Source: Clostridium minihomine (lineage in GTDB: Bacteria; Bacillota; Clostridia; Oscillospirales; Acutalibacteraceae). From it: 64,000 nt of DNA. The notes beneath the pieces were generated by a model. It saw nothing but the letters and a program-made list of their open reading frames with translations, searched no databases and was not told the DNA's origin. Shown here in pieces: positions 1 to 7,188 of this stretch; position 1 is the stretch's first letter, and each line of letters begins with the position of its first letter. The DNA lies in the NCBI RefSeq assembly GCF_900240385.1, contig NZ_OEQH01000001.1, positions 620,001 through 684,000 of the forward strand, written 5' to 3'. The position numbers and the translations under genes were made by a program.

Positions 1-763
1 AATGGACACGGCATAAAAGATTCTGGCCATCTCCGATTTCGCCTTTCACAAGGGCTACATGATGTTCGCCGTTCAGCTTATTCACATAACAATAGGCTTT
101 AAAGTTTCCATGGCTTGTGGGCAGTTCGCTGACAGAGGTTTGCTCCACCAGCCGGTCATGCTTTTTGCGATAGTCCTGCAATGCAGAGATGGTAATAAAT
201 TTTAGATTCCACTTTTTTGAAAGCTCCATCAGTTCCGGGGCTCGCATCATGGTTCCGTTATCCCGCATGATTTCACAGCAAAGTCCGCATTCCTTTAGTC
301 CTGCCAGCCGCATTAAATCAACGGTGGCTTCCGTATGCCCGTCACGCTCTAAAACGCCGTTTTGTTTGGCCAGCAAAGGGAACATGTGCCCGGGGCGGCG
401 AAAGTCCTCTGGCTTTGCCGCAGCATCCACACACCGCAGAGCAGTGATAGAGCGCTCTGCCGCAGAAATGCCGGTGGTCGTGTCCACATGATCCACAGAT
501 ACGGTGAACGCAGTGGCGTGGTTGTCTGTATTTTCAGAAACCATCTGCGGAAAGTGCAGTTTTTTGCAGATCTCTTCGCTCATGGGCATGCAGATGAGCC
601 CTTTGCCGTGGGTGGCCATAAAGTTAATATTTTCTGTTGTAGCAAACTCGGCCGCGCAGATGAAATCACCTTCGTTTTCGCGGACTTCGTCGTCGGTAAC
701 AAGAATGATTTTTCCGCGGCGGAGTTCCTCCAGCGCTTCTTCGATGGTACTATACTGAAACAT
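1..763 (-). CDS. ribBA: Bifunctional 3,4-dihydroxy-2-butanone-4-phosphate synthase / GTP cyclohydrolase II (partial, 3' end off window)
   Basis: This supplies both precursors of riboflavin: the four-carbon unit from ribulose 5-phosphate and the pyrimidine from GTP. About 254 residues are visible. The N-terminal DHBP synthase domain carries the acidic metal/substrate motif DDEDRENEGDF near residues 25-35. The GTP cyclohydrolase II domain starts near residue 205 and is cut at its first zinc cysteine (LLCRVH). The ATG at 763 follows a TAGGAGGATC Shine-Dalgarno, 10 bases after the ribE stop, so it is the third gene of a rib operon. A ribH gene beyond the window would be expected from typical order, but this is not seen. 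Confidence 0.95.
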   Translation of the reverse strand, partial: MFQYSTIEEALEELRRGKIILVTDDEVRENEGDFICAAEFATTENINFMATHGKGLICMPMSEEICKKLHFPQMVSENTDNHATAFTVSVDHVDTTTGISAAERSITALRCVDAAAKPEDFRRPGHMFPLLAKQNGVLERDGHTEATVDLMRLAGLKECGLCCEIMRDNGTMMRAPELMELSKKWNLKFITISALQDYRKKHDRLVEQTSVSELPTSHGNFKAYCYVNKLNGEHHVALVKGEIGDGQNLLCRVH

Positions 764-773
764 ATTGATCCTC

Positions 774-1421
774 CTAATAACCAAACTGAGATAAAAACTC
801 TTTTGTCATACCGCCGAAACGGGCTTGTGACGTTGCGGGGCATAATAGTTTTTCAATGTATTTCCCGATAACGTCGTTTTCCAGATTGACGGTATCGCCG
901 GTTGTTTTGCGGGAAAGAATGGTGGACATTACGGTGTGGGGAATGGCAGAGAAACTGAAGTTTGATGCACTAACCTTGGCCACTGTCAAGCTGATACCAT
1001 CCACCGCAACAGAACCTTTTTCCACGATGTACCGCAGAATTTTATCTTCTGCCCCGATGGTATACCAAACGGCATTGTCGTCCTTTTGTATGGCTTTTAT
1101 CATTCCGACGCCGTCAATATGTCCAGAAACCATGTGCCCCCCAAACCGCCCGTTTGCAGGCATGGCTCGCTCTAAATTAACCAAAGCTCCGGCGCGCAGG
1201 CTGCCCAGAGACGAACGGTTTAAAGTTTCATGCATCACATCTGCCTGAAAGGTATTGGAAGAACGGCTTGCCGCAGTCAGGCATACCCCGTTTACTGCAA
1301 TACTGTCTCCCAGATGCAGGTCATTCAATATTACGCTTGCCTGTATGGTAAGAACCGAGGAAAGGGCACCTTTTCGCACTTCTTTCACTATTCCGATTTC
1401 TTCAATGATTCCGGTGAACAT
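774..1421 (-). CDS. ribE: Riboflavin synthase, alpha chain
   Basis: It dismutates two 6,7-dimethyl-8-ribityllumazines to riboflavin. The 215 residues match the usual family length. The protein opens with the hallmark [10 protein letters not shown], and the second half repeats the lumazine-binding fold after [13 protein letters not shown] (about residues 98-110). Its start lies 20 bases inside the 3' end of ribD, so translation is probably coupled. It belongs to the FMN-riboswitch operon ribD-ribE-ribBA. Confidence 0.95.
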   Translation of the reverse strand: MFTGIIEEIGIVKEVRKGALSSVLTIQASVILNDLHLGDSIAVNGVCLTAASRSSNTFQADVMHETLNRSSLGSLRAGALVNLERAMPANGRFGGHMVSGHIDGVGMIKAIQKDDNAVWYTIGAEDKILRYIVEKGSVAVDGISLTVAKVSASNFSFSAIPHTVMSTILSRKTTGDTVNLENDVIGKYIEKLLCPATSQARFGGMTKEFLSQFGY

Positions 1422-2508
1422 TTGAAATCACCTCACTTTCTATCAGAATATCTTCTCCAACACAGGCAACCGTACCGTTTGTCAGAAAAAATGCGTCTTG
1501 GGGGCTGGGAACACCCACTCCGGCCACCGGAGTTTTTCCATTTGTTCCGCCGAATAACTTTGGTGCGATATACGCTTGTACCTTGTTGACGATGCCCGAC
1601 TGTAATGCCGACCAATTCAGAATTCCGCCGCCTTCCAGTAAAATGCTGTCGATTTTTTCTTCCCCCAGCTTTTTCATCAACTGGCCCAAATCCAGATGAC
1701 CGTCTTTCTCTGGAATCATCAGGATACGGCAGCCTGCAGTGAAATAAGGCTCTTGCCTTTTAAAATCGGTGCAGCAGGTAGCAATAATCGTTGGAACCTT
1801 TTTTGCGGTTGTTGCAATTTGGGAAGTCAGCGGTGTGCGCAAATGCGTATCACAGAGGATGCGCAGTGGGTTCCTGCCGCCTTCTATGCGGCAAGTGAGA
1901 AGTGGGTTGTCTGCCAATATGGTTCCAATCCCTGTCATCACGGCACTGTAGCGGTGACGATCCTGATGTACCCGGCGGCGCGCGGCTTCCCCGGTAATCC
2001 ATTTGGATTCCCCTGTATATGCGGCACTTTTTCCGTCCATGGTCATGGCGTATTTTAGTACTACATATGGGGTTCCTGTTTGAATAAAGTGAAAAAACAC
2101 TTCATTAAGCTTATCGCATTCCTTTTTTAATACTCCTTTTTCCACTTCGACCCCCAGATTACGAAGCTGCTTGATGCCTTTTCCCGCAACCAGCGGGTTT
2201 GGGTCATGACTGCCGACTACCACTTTGCGGATTCCGCTTTGCAGAATAGCCTCTGTGCATGGGGGTGTTTTTCCAAAGTGGCAGCAGGGTTCCAGTGTTA
2301 CATACAGCGTTGCGCCCTCTGGCGATTCCGTGCAGCTGGCAAGAGCATTGCGTTCCGCATGGGGAGAGCCATATCGTTCATGGCATCCCTGACCGATGAT
2401 GTGGCCGTTTTTTACCAGTACGGCGCCCACCATGGGGTTGGGGTTAACATAACCGCAGCCTTGTTCGGCAAGCTGTAACGCCAAACGCATATATTCGCTA
2501 TCTGTCAT
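1402..2508 (-). CDS. ribD: Bifunctional diaminohydroxyphosphoribosylaminopyrimidine deaminase / 5-amino-6-(5-phosphoribosylamino)uracil reductase
   Basis: It carries out the second and third steps of the pyrimidine branch of riboflavin synthesis. The protein has 368 residues. The N-terminal cytidine-deaminase-type zinc site is visible as H50-A-E52 with C75 and C84 (PCC...PPC). The C-terminal half is the DHFR-like reductase, beginning near residue 146 (TPYVVLKYAMTMDGK). The frame stays open to 2565, but ATG 2508 is chosen because it follows AGGTCGTGTGAA and because the upstream extension would read through a terminator-like hairpin. It is the first gene of the rib operon, behind the FMN riboswitch. 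Confidence 0.93.
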   Translation of the reverse strand: MTDSEYMRLALQLAEQGCGYVNPNPMVGAVLVKNGHIIGQGCHERYGSPHAERNALASCTESPEGATLYVTLEPCCHFGKTPPCTEAILQSGIRKVVVGSHDPNPLVAGKGIKQLRNLGVEVEKGVLKKECDKLNEVFFHFIQTGTPYVVLKYAMTMDGKSAAYTGESKWITGEAARRRVHQDRHRYSAVMTGIGTILADNPLLTCRIEGGRNPLRILCDTHLRTPLTSQIATTAKKVPTIIATCCTDFKRQEPYFTAGCRILMIPEKDGHLDLGQLMKKLGEEKIDSILLEGGGILNWSALQSGIVNKVQAYIAPKLFGGTNGKTPVAGVGVPSPQDAFFLTNGTVACVGEDILIESEVISNVHRNH

Positions 2509-2525
2509 TTCACACGACCTTTCAT

Positions 2526-2561
2526 AAAAAATGCCTTGAACACAAGGTTCAAGGCATTTTT
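2526..2561 (-). terminator. Second intrinsic-terminator-like hairpin, directly before ribD
   Basis: A perfect 11-bp stem (2531-2541 with 2547-2557) has a 5-base loop. A/T runs on both sides extend it to about 15 bp, and on the minus strand it ends in T6. It sits only about 18 bases from the ribD start. It could be a second terminator or a translation-blocking hairpin under the same riboswitch. Confidence 0.6.
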
Positions 2562-2595
2562 GCATTTTCCGGCGGGTGTAATACCGCCATATTAT

Positions 2596-2628
2596 AAAAA
2601 AACTCTGAAATGACGGATCATTTCAGAG
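2596..2628 (-). terminator. Riboswitch expression-platform terminator
   Basis: A perfect 11-bp stem (2603-2613 with 2618-2628) has a 4-base loop, followed on the minus strand by seven T. It lies 43 bases downstream of the FMN aptamer, the expected position for FMN-induced transcription termination before ribD. Confidence 0.8.
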
Positions 2629-2670
2629 CAAAAATATACATGACGTATCACAACTTGCGGATACTGCATT

Positions 2671-2777
2671 ATCTTCTTTCATCCAGACTGTACTGTCGGC
2701 TTCGGAGTTTCACCGAATCATGCCTTGCGGCTCGTGGGCTTTACCACCGGTAGGGAATTGCACCCTGCCCTGAAGAT
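2671..2777 (-). promoter_or_regulatory. FMN riboswitch (RFN element)
   Basis: Read on the minus strand, the conserved RFN blocks appear in order: ATCTTCAGGGCAGGGTG, AATTCCCTACCGGTGGTA, AGCCCACGAGC, GATTCGGTGAAACTCCG, GCCGACAGT and TGGATGAAAGAAGAT. The first and last blocks pair as P1. It precedes ribD-ribE-ribBA and should repress the operon when FMN is abundant. Confidence 0.95.
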
Positions 2778-2795
2778 TGCTATTCAATTGTATTT

Positions 2796-2824
2796 ATAGT
2801 AACACTCGATTTCTTCCATGTCAA
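2796..2824 (-). promoter_or_regulatory. Promoter of the rib operon
   Basis: On the minus strand, -35 TTGACA (2819-2824), a 17-base spacer and -10 TACTAT (2796-2801) lie about 20 bases upstream of the riboswitch 5' end. Transcription would therefore begin just before the aptamer. Confidence 0.8.
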
Positions 2825-3180
2825 CCATTTCACGATCCAAAATTATTCTATTTAGGGCACCAAGATATTCCGAAAGGCTTCTTGTGAAAGTCCGTTTGCT
2901 CAACAAATTCACGATGCAAAGAACGGATGAAGCCATTTGTTTTGTATGTGAATTGGAGAAGGAAGCAGAGCCGAAGAAGTAGGGCGAACTCTGCAAAAGC
3001 GGTGCTCTGGCAAATGATTTACCCGGTATATTATTTATTGTCAGCATCAAGAAATATGTTACAATAGGATTAGTTCAGATATTCTTTAAAAAGAATCAGT
3101 TTTATATGGAAACTGTACTGCGATATAAGATAATATTGCACAAAAAATCCCAGAGTGATAAAATGATAAAAATGGAATGA
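2818..3180 (+). pseudogene. Possible decayed ORF split by one in-frame TAG
   Basis: From ATG 2818 the plus strand stays open for 120 sense codons, broken only by TAG at 2980. The first part looks protein-like and ends in CELEKEAEPKK. No Shine-Dalgarno precedes the ATG, and the frame overlaps the rib promoter on the other strand. I recognise no family. It may be an old remnant or chance. The interval 2825-3275 otherwise holds only the promoter of the lipoprotein gene. Confidence 0.2.
3136..3164 (+). promoter_or_regulatory. Putative promoter of the lipoprotein gene
   Basis: TTGCAC (3136-3141), a 17-base spacer and TAAAAT (3159-3164) lie about 110 bases before the GTG start at 3276. The spacing is ideal; the boxes are moderate matches. 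Confidence 0.4.
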
Positions 3181-3275
3181 CATTATTTTTACCGATTTAT
3201 CTCACGTTATCTCTTTGTTATTTTTGGCTTATGTCTGGAACGATTCATTCACATAAAACAACAGGGGGGACTTCA

Positions 3276-3881
3276 GTGAAGAAATTTTTTCTCTGCATGG
3301 CAGCATTTATTTTGGTATTTACCGGTTGCAGCAATGGAATGCCATCCACCACTGGGATGATAAAACCGATGGATTTAACGAAGGAACAAAAAGAAATTGT
3401 CGATTTACTTTCCACACAACAAGAAGTTTTATTTTTTGATTATGATTCCAAACAGGAATATAAACATTTTGATGTGTGGGTAGAAGTTTATCAAAAAGGT
3501 GAACTGGTGGAACCGAAAGCAGCAATCCTTTCTTTAAGTGATGAGCTCAGAAGCTGGAATGGGCAGCTTTCTGTTTCTATTACACAAAAGCCGGATTATC
3601 AATGGAGAATTTCTACAAAGCTCAAAGACGGAGGAATGATGAGTACCGTCAGTGAATTTTCCAAACGATATTCTTCGGGTGGCGGCCAAGCATTCGGAGC
3701 TATTACCCAGCCGGTCGACATTAAGGAAAACCAGGAAATTCTTTTGTACTCCAGGCTCTTTTCCACTTCGAATGAAGTGGAGTTTTATAGTAATCAAAGC
3801 TATTTAGAAAATCCGGAACTTTTAAATGGGTTTGAATATGTACATTTGATTAAGTGTAAGTTTTATAACAATGAAACCTGA
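3276..3881 (+). CDS. Hypothetical lipoprotein
   Basis: This is a 201-residue secreted lipoprotein of unknown function. The GTG start at 3276 is preferred over an earlier in-frame TTG-like start because GGGGGGA sits six bases upstream and translation then begins with a textbook signal: KK, then FFLCMAAFILVF, then the lipobox FTGC with Cys near residue 17. The mature part is hydrophilic with no motif I can assign. It stands alone between a promoter and a strong hairpin terminator, inside the AT-rich accessory patch. Existence is well supported; function is not. Confidence 0.75.
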   Translation: MKKFFLCMAAFILVFTGCSNGMPSTTGMIKPMDLTKEQKEIVDLLSTQQEVLFFDYDSKQEYKHFDVWVEVYQKGELVEPKAAILSLSDELRSWNGQLSVSITQKPDYQWRISTKLKDGGMMSTVSEFSKRYSSGGGQAFGAITQPVDIKENQEILLYSRLFSTSNEVEFYSNQSYLENPELLNGFEYVHLIKCKFYNNET

Positions 3882-3940
3882 TATCCTATCTAAAACTAAA
3901 TAACAGCTATATGGAAAATAATATTTAAAAATTTTGTAAA

Positions 3941-3976
3941 AAGAAAAGAGATGTCTATTTAGACATCTCTTTTCTT
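3941..3976. terminator. Terminator hairpin shared by the lipoprotein gene and the recombinase remnant
   Basis: A perfect 16-bp inverted repeat (3941-3956 with 3961-3976) has a 4-base loop, with the T-rich tract inside the stem. It lies about 60 bases after the lipoprotein stop and contains the stop of the minus-strand recombinase remnant. Confidence 0.6.
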
Positions 3977-4119
3977 GGTGGAGCGCTTGCTACCAAATTC
4001 GAACCATTTATATCGTCTAGGGGAATGGTTTCTGTGCCATCCATATAGTTAAAGGTTAAGATGATTTTATCATCAAAGACATAGACCGCATTTACAAAGC
4101 TGTCTATCATCTGTTGCCT
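3955..4119 (-). pseudogene. C-terminal remnant of a large serine recombinase
   Basis: The minus strand is open for 54 codons and ends in TAG at 3955-3957. The peptide includes FVNAVYVFDDKIILTFNY followed by MDGTETIPLDDI. From family knowledge, this is the conserved tail of the large serine site-specific recombinases found on clostridial transposons and integrative elements. An in-frame TAG at 4120-4122 stops it upstream, and no catalytic domain is present nearby. It is therefore a scrap of a former mobile element. The match is from memory of the family and not from a search. Confidence 0.65.
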
Positions 4120-4128
4120 CTAGTTCCT

Positions 4129-4320
4129 CTAATCACTGTTTGGTGGCGGGGATAAAAAAGTTATCCAGTAGGGGATTTTTGGCTTTTGTCGCTCCACTAA
4201 GATGGGTGGGGAGGGGTTCTTAACAGGATGAACATGTGCCTGTTTTACAGTTTTATCAACCGAATAAAAAAACAGTTTCCCATTCGCTGAAAATAAAATT
4301 TCGGTTGAGAGGATTTCTCT
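4129..4320 (-). pseudogene. C-terminal remnant of an unidentified protein
   Basis: The minus strand is open for 63 codons between a TAA at 4321-4323 and a TAG at 4129-4131, with no ATG inside. The peptide (ILFSANGKLFFYSVDKTVKQ, then a proline-rich tail with PPILVERQKPKIPYW) has normal protein composition. It lies end to end with the serine recombinase remnant on the same strand. I do not recognise it. Apart from this, 4120-4368 holds nothing I can name. Confidence 0.3.
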
Positions 4321-4368
4321 TTATAGTGATTGATAGGGAATAAACTCAATCCATTGTCATTGTGATCC

Positions 4369-5292
4369 TTAGCCGGTACCACCGAGAACTCCTCCAATAT
4401 AGTATAGTACAAAAATATGCAGTGGATAAAAAATGTAAAAAAAGTATTTCCAGCCCCTTCCTTTTTGACCGTTATAGCTTAATAAGAATGGGAGGGCGCC
4501 GATCATCATCCACTGGTAGGATTCAAAAAGAATGGCAGTGCGGTCTGGTGTATAGTCAGGGGGAATACCTACAGCAATCAAGCAGAGTTCCCGGAAATAA
4601 TTATATAATCCGGGAGCGTGCAATATATCTAAAAACTGTGCAAGAACATGAGGAACAAACTGCGTAAAAAGCAATATAAAATATACCACACAAAAAATAA
4701 TATAAGTACGAGCGAAACACTTTTTATCATCTTTAGCCCAATAGAGTAATGCACCCAGAAGAAGATATACCCAACCACCTTCTAGGTAAAAAATGCTTCC
4801 TAACAAAGTAGGCAGAGATTCGAGAAAGATGGTAAAAGCTGTAGTAGGTTTTATTAGCATCGGCAACAATATCAGGATTAAATAAACTCCGATTTGCCAT
4901 GCACCATACAGCAGCAAATGTTTTTTAAACCGTCCATCCTTTTGTCTAAAACTGTCCATTAAAAAATAGAGGATAGTTAAGCAAAATAATGAGCGAAAAA
5001 AATTGTTATCGATAACGCCGGCAGGGCTGGAAAAATTGGGCAGCGATAAACAATAGTGGACAGTACCACGCTTTAGCAAATCCATCATTACACTGGCGAT
5101 ATAAAGCCGCAAGCAAAGTTTTCTTTTGTTTTTCGTATGGGAAAATCCCTGTGCAATACAAAAAATAAAGATAGGTGCTGAAAGCCTGCCAATCCAACGC
5201 AAATAGAATGGCATATCAGGAATAAATTCGCCTATGTGGTCAATCACCATCAAAATGAGTGCAATGATTTTTAATACAGTGGTAGACATCAT
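4369..5292 (-). CDS. TraX family membrane protein
   Basis: This is a 307-residue polytopic membrane protein. The opening (ALILMVIDHIGEFIPDMP, then RWIGRLSAPIFIFCIAQGF) is the TraX-family signature; TraX of the F plasmid acetylates pilin, while chromosomal Firmicute relatives have no established role. About eight hydrophobic segments are seen, ending in FFYIFYPLHIFVLYYIGG. AGGAG precedes the tandem ATGs at 5292 and 5289, so either could start. It has no transfer-gene neighbours, only remnants. It may be cargo or residue of an integrative element, or a stand-alone acyltransferase-like protein. Confidence 0.8.
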   Translation of the reverse strand: MMSTTVLKIIALILMVIDHIGEFIPDMPFYLRWIGRLSAPIFIFCIAQGFSHTKNKRKLCLRLYIASVMMDLLKRGTVHYCLSLPNFSSPAGVIDNNFFRSLFCLTILYFLMDSFRQKDGRFKKHLLLYGAWQIGVYLILILLPMLIKPTTAFTIFLESLPTLLGSIFYLEGGWVYLLLGALLYWAKDDKKCFARTYIIFCVVYFILLFTQFVPHVLAQFLDILHAPGLYNYFRELCLIAVGIPPDYTPDRTAILFESYQWMMIGALPFLLSYNGQKGRGWKYFFYIFYPLHIFVLYYIGGVLGGTG

Positions 5293-5308
5293 TATTTCTC
5301 CTTGTGAA

Positions 5309-5349
5309 AAAAACTACACCCTTACAGATACTATAAAGGTGTAGTTTTT
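5309..5349 (-). terminator. Intrinsic terminator after the decayed secreted-protein gene
   Basis: A 12-bp stem (5309-5320 with 5338-5349) encloses a 17-base loop, with T7 following on the minus strand. The stop codon of the decayed gene (5331-5333) falls in the loop. The hairpin ends about 14 bases before the TraX-like start and so separates the two. Confidence 0.6.
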
Positions 5350-5613
5350 GAGTAGTTGATGCAGGGATAAATAAGTGATTGATTTATTGTACCAGTGACA
5401 TCAATATACCCTAAAACACCTAAGCTAAATTCTAGATATATTTTTGATTTTAATGATGTTCCTGAAACAGTAAAAGACAATATGGGTTCTTCAGGCACAC
5501 TTTCATCGTTTTATATACGGATTAAAAGAATTTATGCTGCCTTCAGTCGCATATGCAGAGAAAGAAATACTACCTAAAATTAATAAAACTGTGCAAGATA
5601 ATAAATTGATTTT
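5331..5613 (-). pseudogene. Frameshifted small secreted protein
   Basis: Two overlapping minus-strand frames fit one former gene. Frame 1 (5613 to 5503) encodes a signal-peptide-like stretch, LLILGSISFSAYA, with AYA as a plausible cleavage site. Frame 2 (5510 to 5331) encodes 59 residues with alternating polar and beta-like character (ILSFTVSGTSLKSKIYLEFS). The two join by a one-base shift near 5503-5510. The start is also unclear: the N-terminal frame is closed by TAA at 5614-5616, though an AAAGGAG lies near 5665. No family is recognised. A real frameshift, a programmed one or a sequencing error would all fit. Confidence 0.45.
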
Positions 5614-5730
5614 TTAAATAATTTGATAATGAATCGAGGCTTAAAAATATATTTGTAATCACTCTCCTTTTACAATCACTTCTGATACATATAGACAATT
5701 TAAAAGAAGTTTTGTGACTTGAAAATTAAA

Positions 5731-5769
5731 AAATAAAAAAGCCCACTCTGAATACACCGGAATGAGCTT
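5731..5769 (-). terminator. Putative terminator of an unknown minus-strand transcript
   Basis: A 10-bp stem with two G-U pairs (5739-5748 with 5760-5769) is followed on the minus strand by T6, A and T6. It may act as a back-up terminator for the tRNA-Ala transcript. No gene is seen between it and the tRNA. Confidence 0.4.
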
Positions 5770-5897
5770 GAACTGCTATATTTATGATTCAAAAGAACAA
5801 CACTAAATAAAAATGCATCCAAAACGATTATTTAAAAAACGAGTTTAGGGTTCGGATACTGAATAAAATGGCGGAGCAAAAGAGCGCTTTTACGAAC

Positions 5898-5930
5898 AAA
5901 AAACCAGACGAACCATTGGTGTTCGTCTGG
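5898..5930 (-). terminator. Intrinsic terminator of tRNA-Ala
   Basis: A perfect 10-bp stem (5904-5913 with 5921-5930) has a 7-base loop and T6 on the minus strand. It begins nine bases after the tRNA 3' end. Confidence 0.8.
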
Positions 5931-5938
5931 CTTTTTTT

Positions 5939-6014
<76 letters not shown>

Positions 6015-6057
6015 ATACAACATTGTTTTTAAATTCGACGAAAATTGCCGAATAATT

Positions 6058-6222
6058 TCAACGCTGTTTATTATAGCATGCTGTTTTTGATTTTTCAAGT
6101 AGCTTTTTCAAATAACTAAAATTAATTTGGCCGCCAGAAGCAGCGGGAGAACGGGCTTTGCAGGGGATACCGCCCAGTTGCTTTCTCGCTTTGGCCCAGT
6201 CATCGGTAAAAGAACTTTTCAT
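6058..6222 (-). CDS. Possible small ORF (54 aa) overlapping the tRNA promoter
   Basis: ATG 6222 opens a 54-codon frame beginning MKSSFTDDWAKARKQLGG. A GGAG lies 11 bases upstream, which is far. The 3' part reads through the tRNA-Ala promoter. Upstream on the same strand, a short hydrophobic run (VFISLLLYAMC) in another frame hints at a decayed gene. No family is recognised. The rest of 6015-6393 holds only the tRNA promoter and the nth terminator. Confidence 0.25.
   Translation of the reverse strand: MKSSFTDDWAKARKQLGGIPCKARSPAASGGQINFSYLKKLLEKSKTACYNKQR
6070..6098 (-). promoter_or_regulatory. Promoter of tRNA-Ala
   Basis: On the minus strand, -35 TTGAAA (6093-6098), a 17-base spacer and -10 TATAAT (6070-6075). 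This is near-consensus and lies about 55 bases upstream of the tRNA 5' end. Confidence 0.85.
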
Positions 6223-6345
6223 GATTTATTCGGCTCCAATGCACATTGCATACAAAAGCAAACTAATGAAAACTCAATAAAATTTTTTCATAGAGAATTC
6301 TCCTTTTTACTTTTTTATGGTTGCCAAAGCATCTTGTAAAAGGAA

Positions 6346-6380
6346 TAAAAACGAGGGTGTGAAGTTCACACCCTCTTTTT
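6346..6380. terminator. Bidirectional terminator after nth
   Basis: A perfect 10-bp stem (6353-6362 with 6366-6375) has a 3-base loop, flanked by A5 on the left and T5 on the right. It therefore works on either strand. It lies 14 bases after the nth stop. Confidence 0.8.
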
Positions 6381-6393
6381 GTAAGCATTGATT

Positions 6394-7032
6394 TTATTTT
6401 TTCTCTGCCAATCCGGTTTTACAGAACTCATTCATGCAGCAGATCTCACATTGTGCTTTTCTGGCCTGACACACAGCCCGGCCGTGCAAAACCAAACGAT
6501 GACAAAAGTCATTGGATTCCTCGGGGGGCAGCACTGCACGCAAATCTTTTTCCACCTGCAGCGGCACCTTGCTTTTGGTCAGACCCAAACGCCCGGCGAT
6601 GCGGATGCAATGGGTGTCTGTTACCACGGCCGGCTTGCCGTAAATATCGCCAACTACCAGATTGGCGGTTTTTCGGCCCACTCCGGGCAGCTTGGTCAGT
6701 TCTTCTACTGTGTCGGGAATAACCCCGTCATATTCTGCAAAAAGTTTTTGACACATGGCAAGAATGTCGCGCGCTTTTGTTTTATAAAGTCCGCAAGAGC
6801 GAATCAGTTCCTCAATGTCTTTTACATCGGCTTTGGTAAAAGCGTCAAGACTCGGGAATTTGGCGAACAGCGCGGGTGTGACCTGATTTACCCGTGCGTC
6901 GGTGCATTGGGCGGACAAGCGGGTCGCAATCAAAAGCTGAAGCGGCTCCTCATAGGTCAGCGAACAGATTGCGTCTGGATATTCTTTTTTTAGAGCTTCC
7001 ACCGCCAGCCGGGCCAGCTGTTTTTTTGTCAT
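6394..7032 (-). CDS. nth: Endonuclease III
   Basis: A DNA glycosylase/AP lyase that removes oxidised pyrimidines in base-excision repair. The 212 residues match the family. The helix-hairpin-helix LPGVGRKTA contains the catalytic lysine K121, and D139 (VTDTH) is the conserved aspartate. The 4Fe-4S site is C188-X6-C195-X2-C198-X5-C204. The ATG at 7032 follows GGAAGAATTGAT. The frame stays open upstream to 7887, but that extension runs antisense to glyA and is not part of the gene. It is transcribed divergently from glyA. Confidence 0.95.
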   Translation of the reverse strand: MTKKQLARLAVEALKKEYPDAICSLTYEEPLQLLIATRLSAQCTDARVNQVTPALFAKFPSLDAFTKADVKDIEELIRSCGLYKTKARDILAMCQKLFAEYDGVIPDTVEELTKLPGVGRKTANLVVGDIYGKPAVVTDTHCIRIAGRLGLTKSKVPLQVEKDLRAVLPPEESNDFCHRLVLHGRAVCQARKAQCEICCMNEFCKTGLAEKK

Positions 7033-7126
7033 ATCAATTCTTCCTTTTGCGCTGTTTTTCTCTATTCTAATACAAAAACCGCAAAAAGAAAAGGGCATAT
7101 TATGGAAGGGAATCCATTCAATCGGA

Positions 7127-7155
7127 TTGCGTTTTTGTGGGAAGACGTGTATAAT
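7127..7155 (+). promoter_or_regulatory. Promoter of glyA
   Basis: TTGCGT (7127-7132), a 17-base spacer and TATAAT (7150-7155), 33 bases before the glyA ATG. Confidence 0.7.
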
Positions 7156-7188
7156 AAACCTCAAGAAAACAGGAGAGAAGGTTTGTAA

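Noticed and set aside
2784-3050. 88-codon minus-strand ORF upstream of the FMN riboswitch
   Set aside because: It overlaps the rib promoter and transcription start, so it could not be translated from that promoter, and it shows no family.
3941-3976. Perfect 16-bp inverted repeat considered as a transposon end
   Set aside because: No second copy or target duplication is seen, and its place between two gene ends fits a terminator better.
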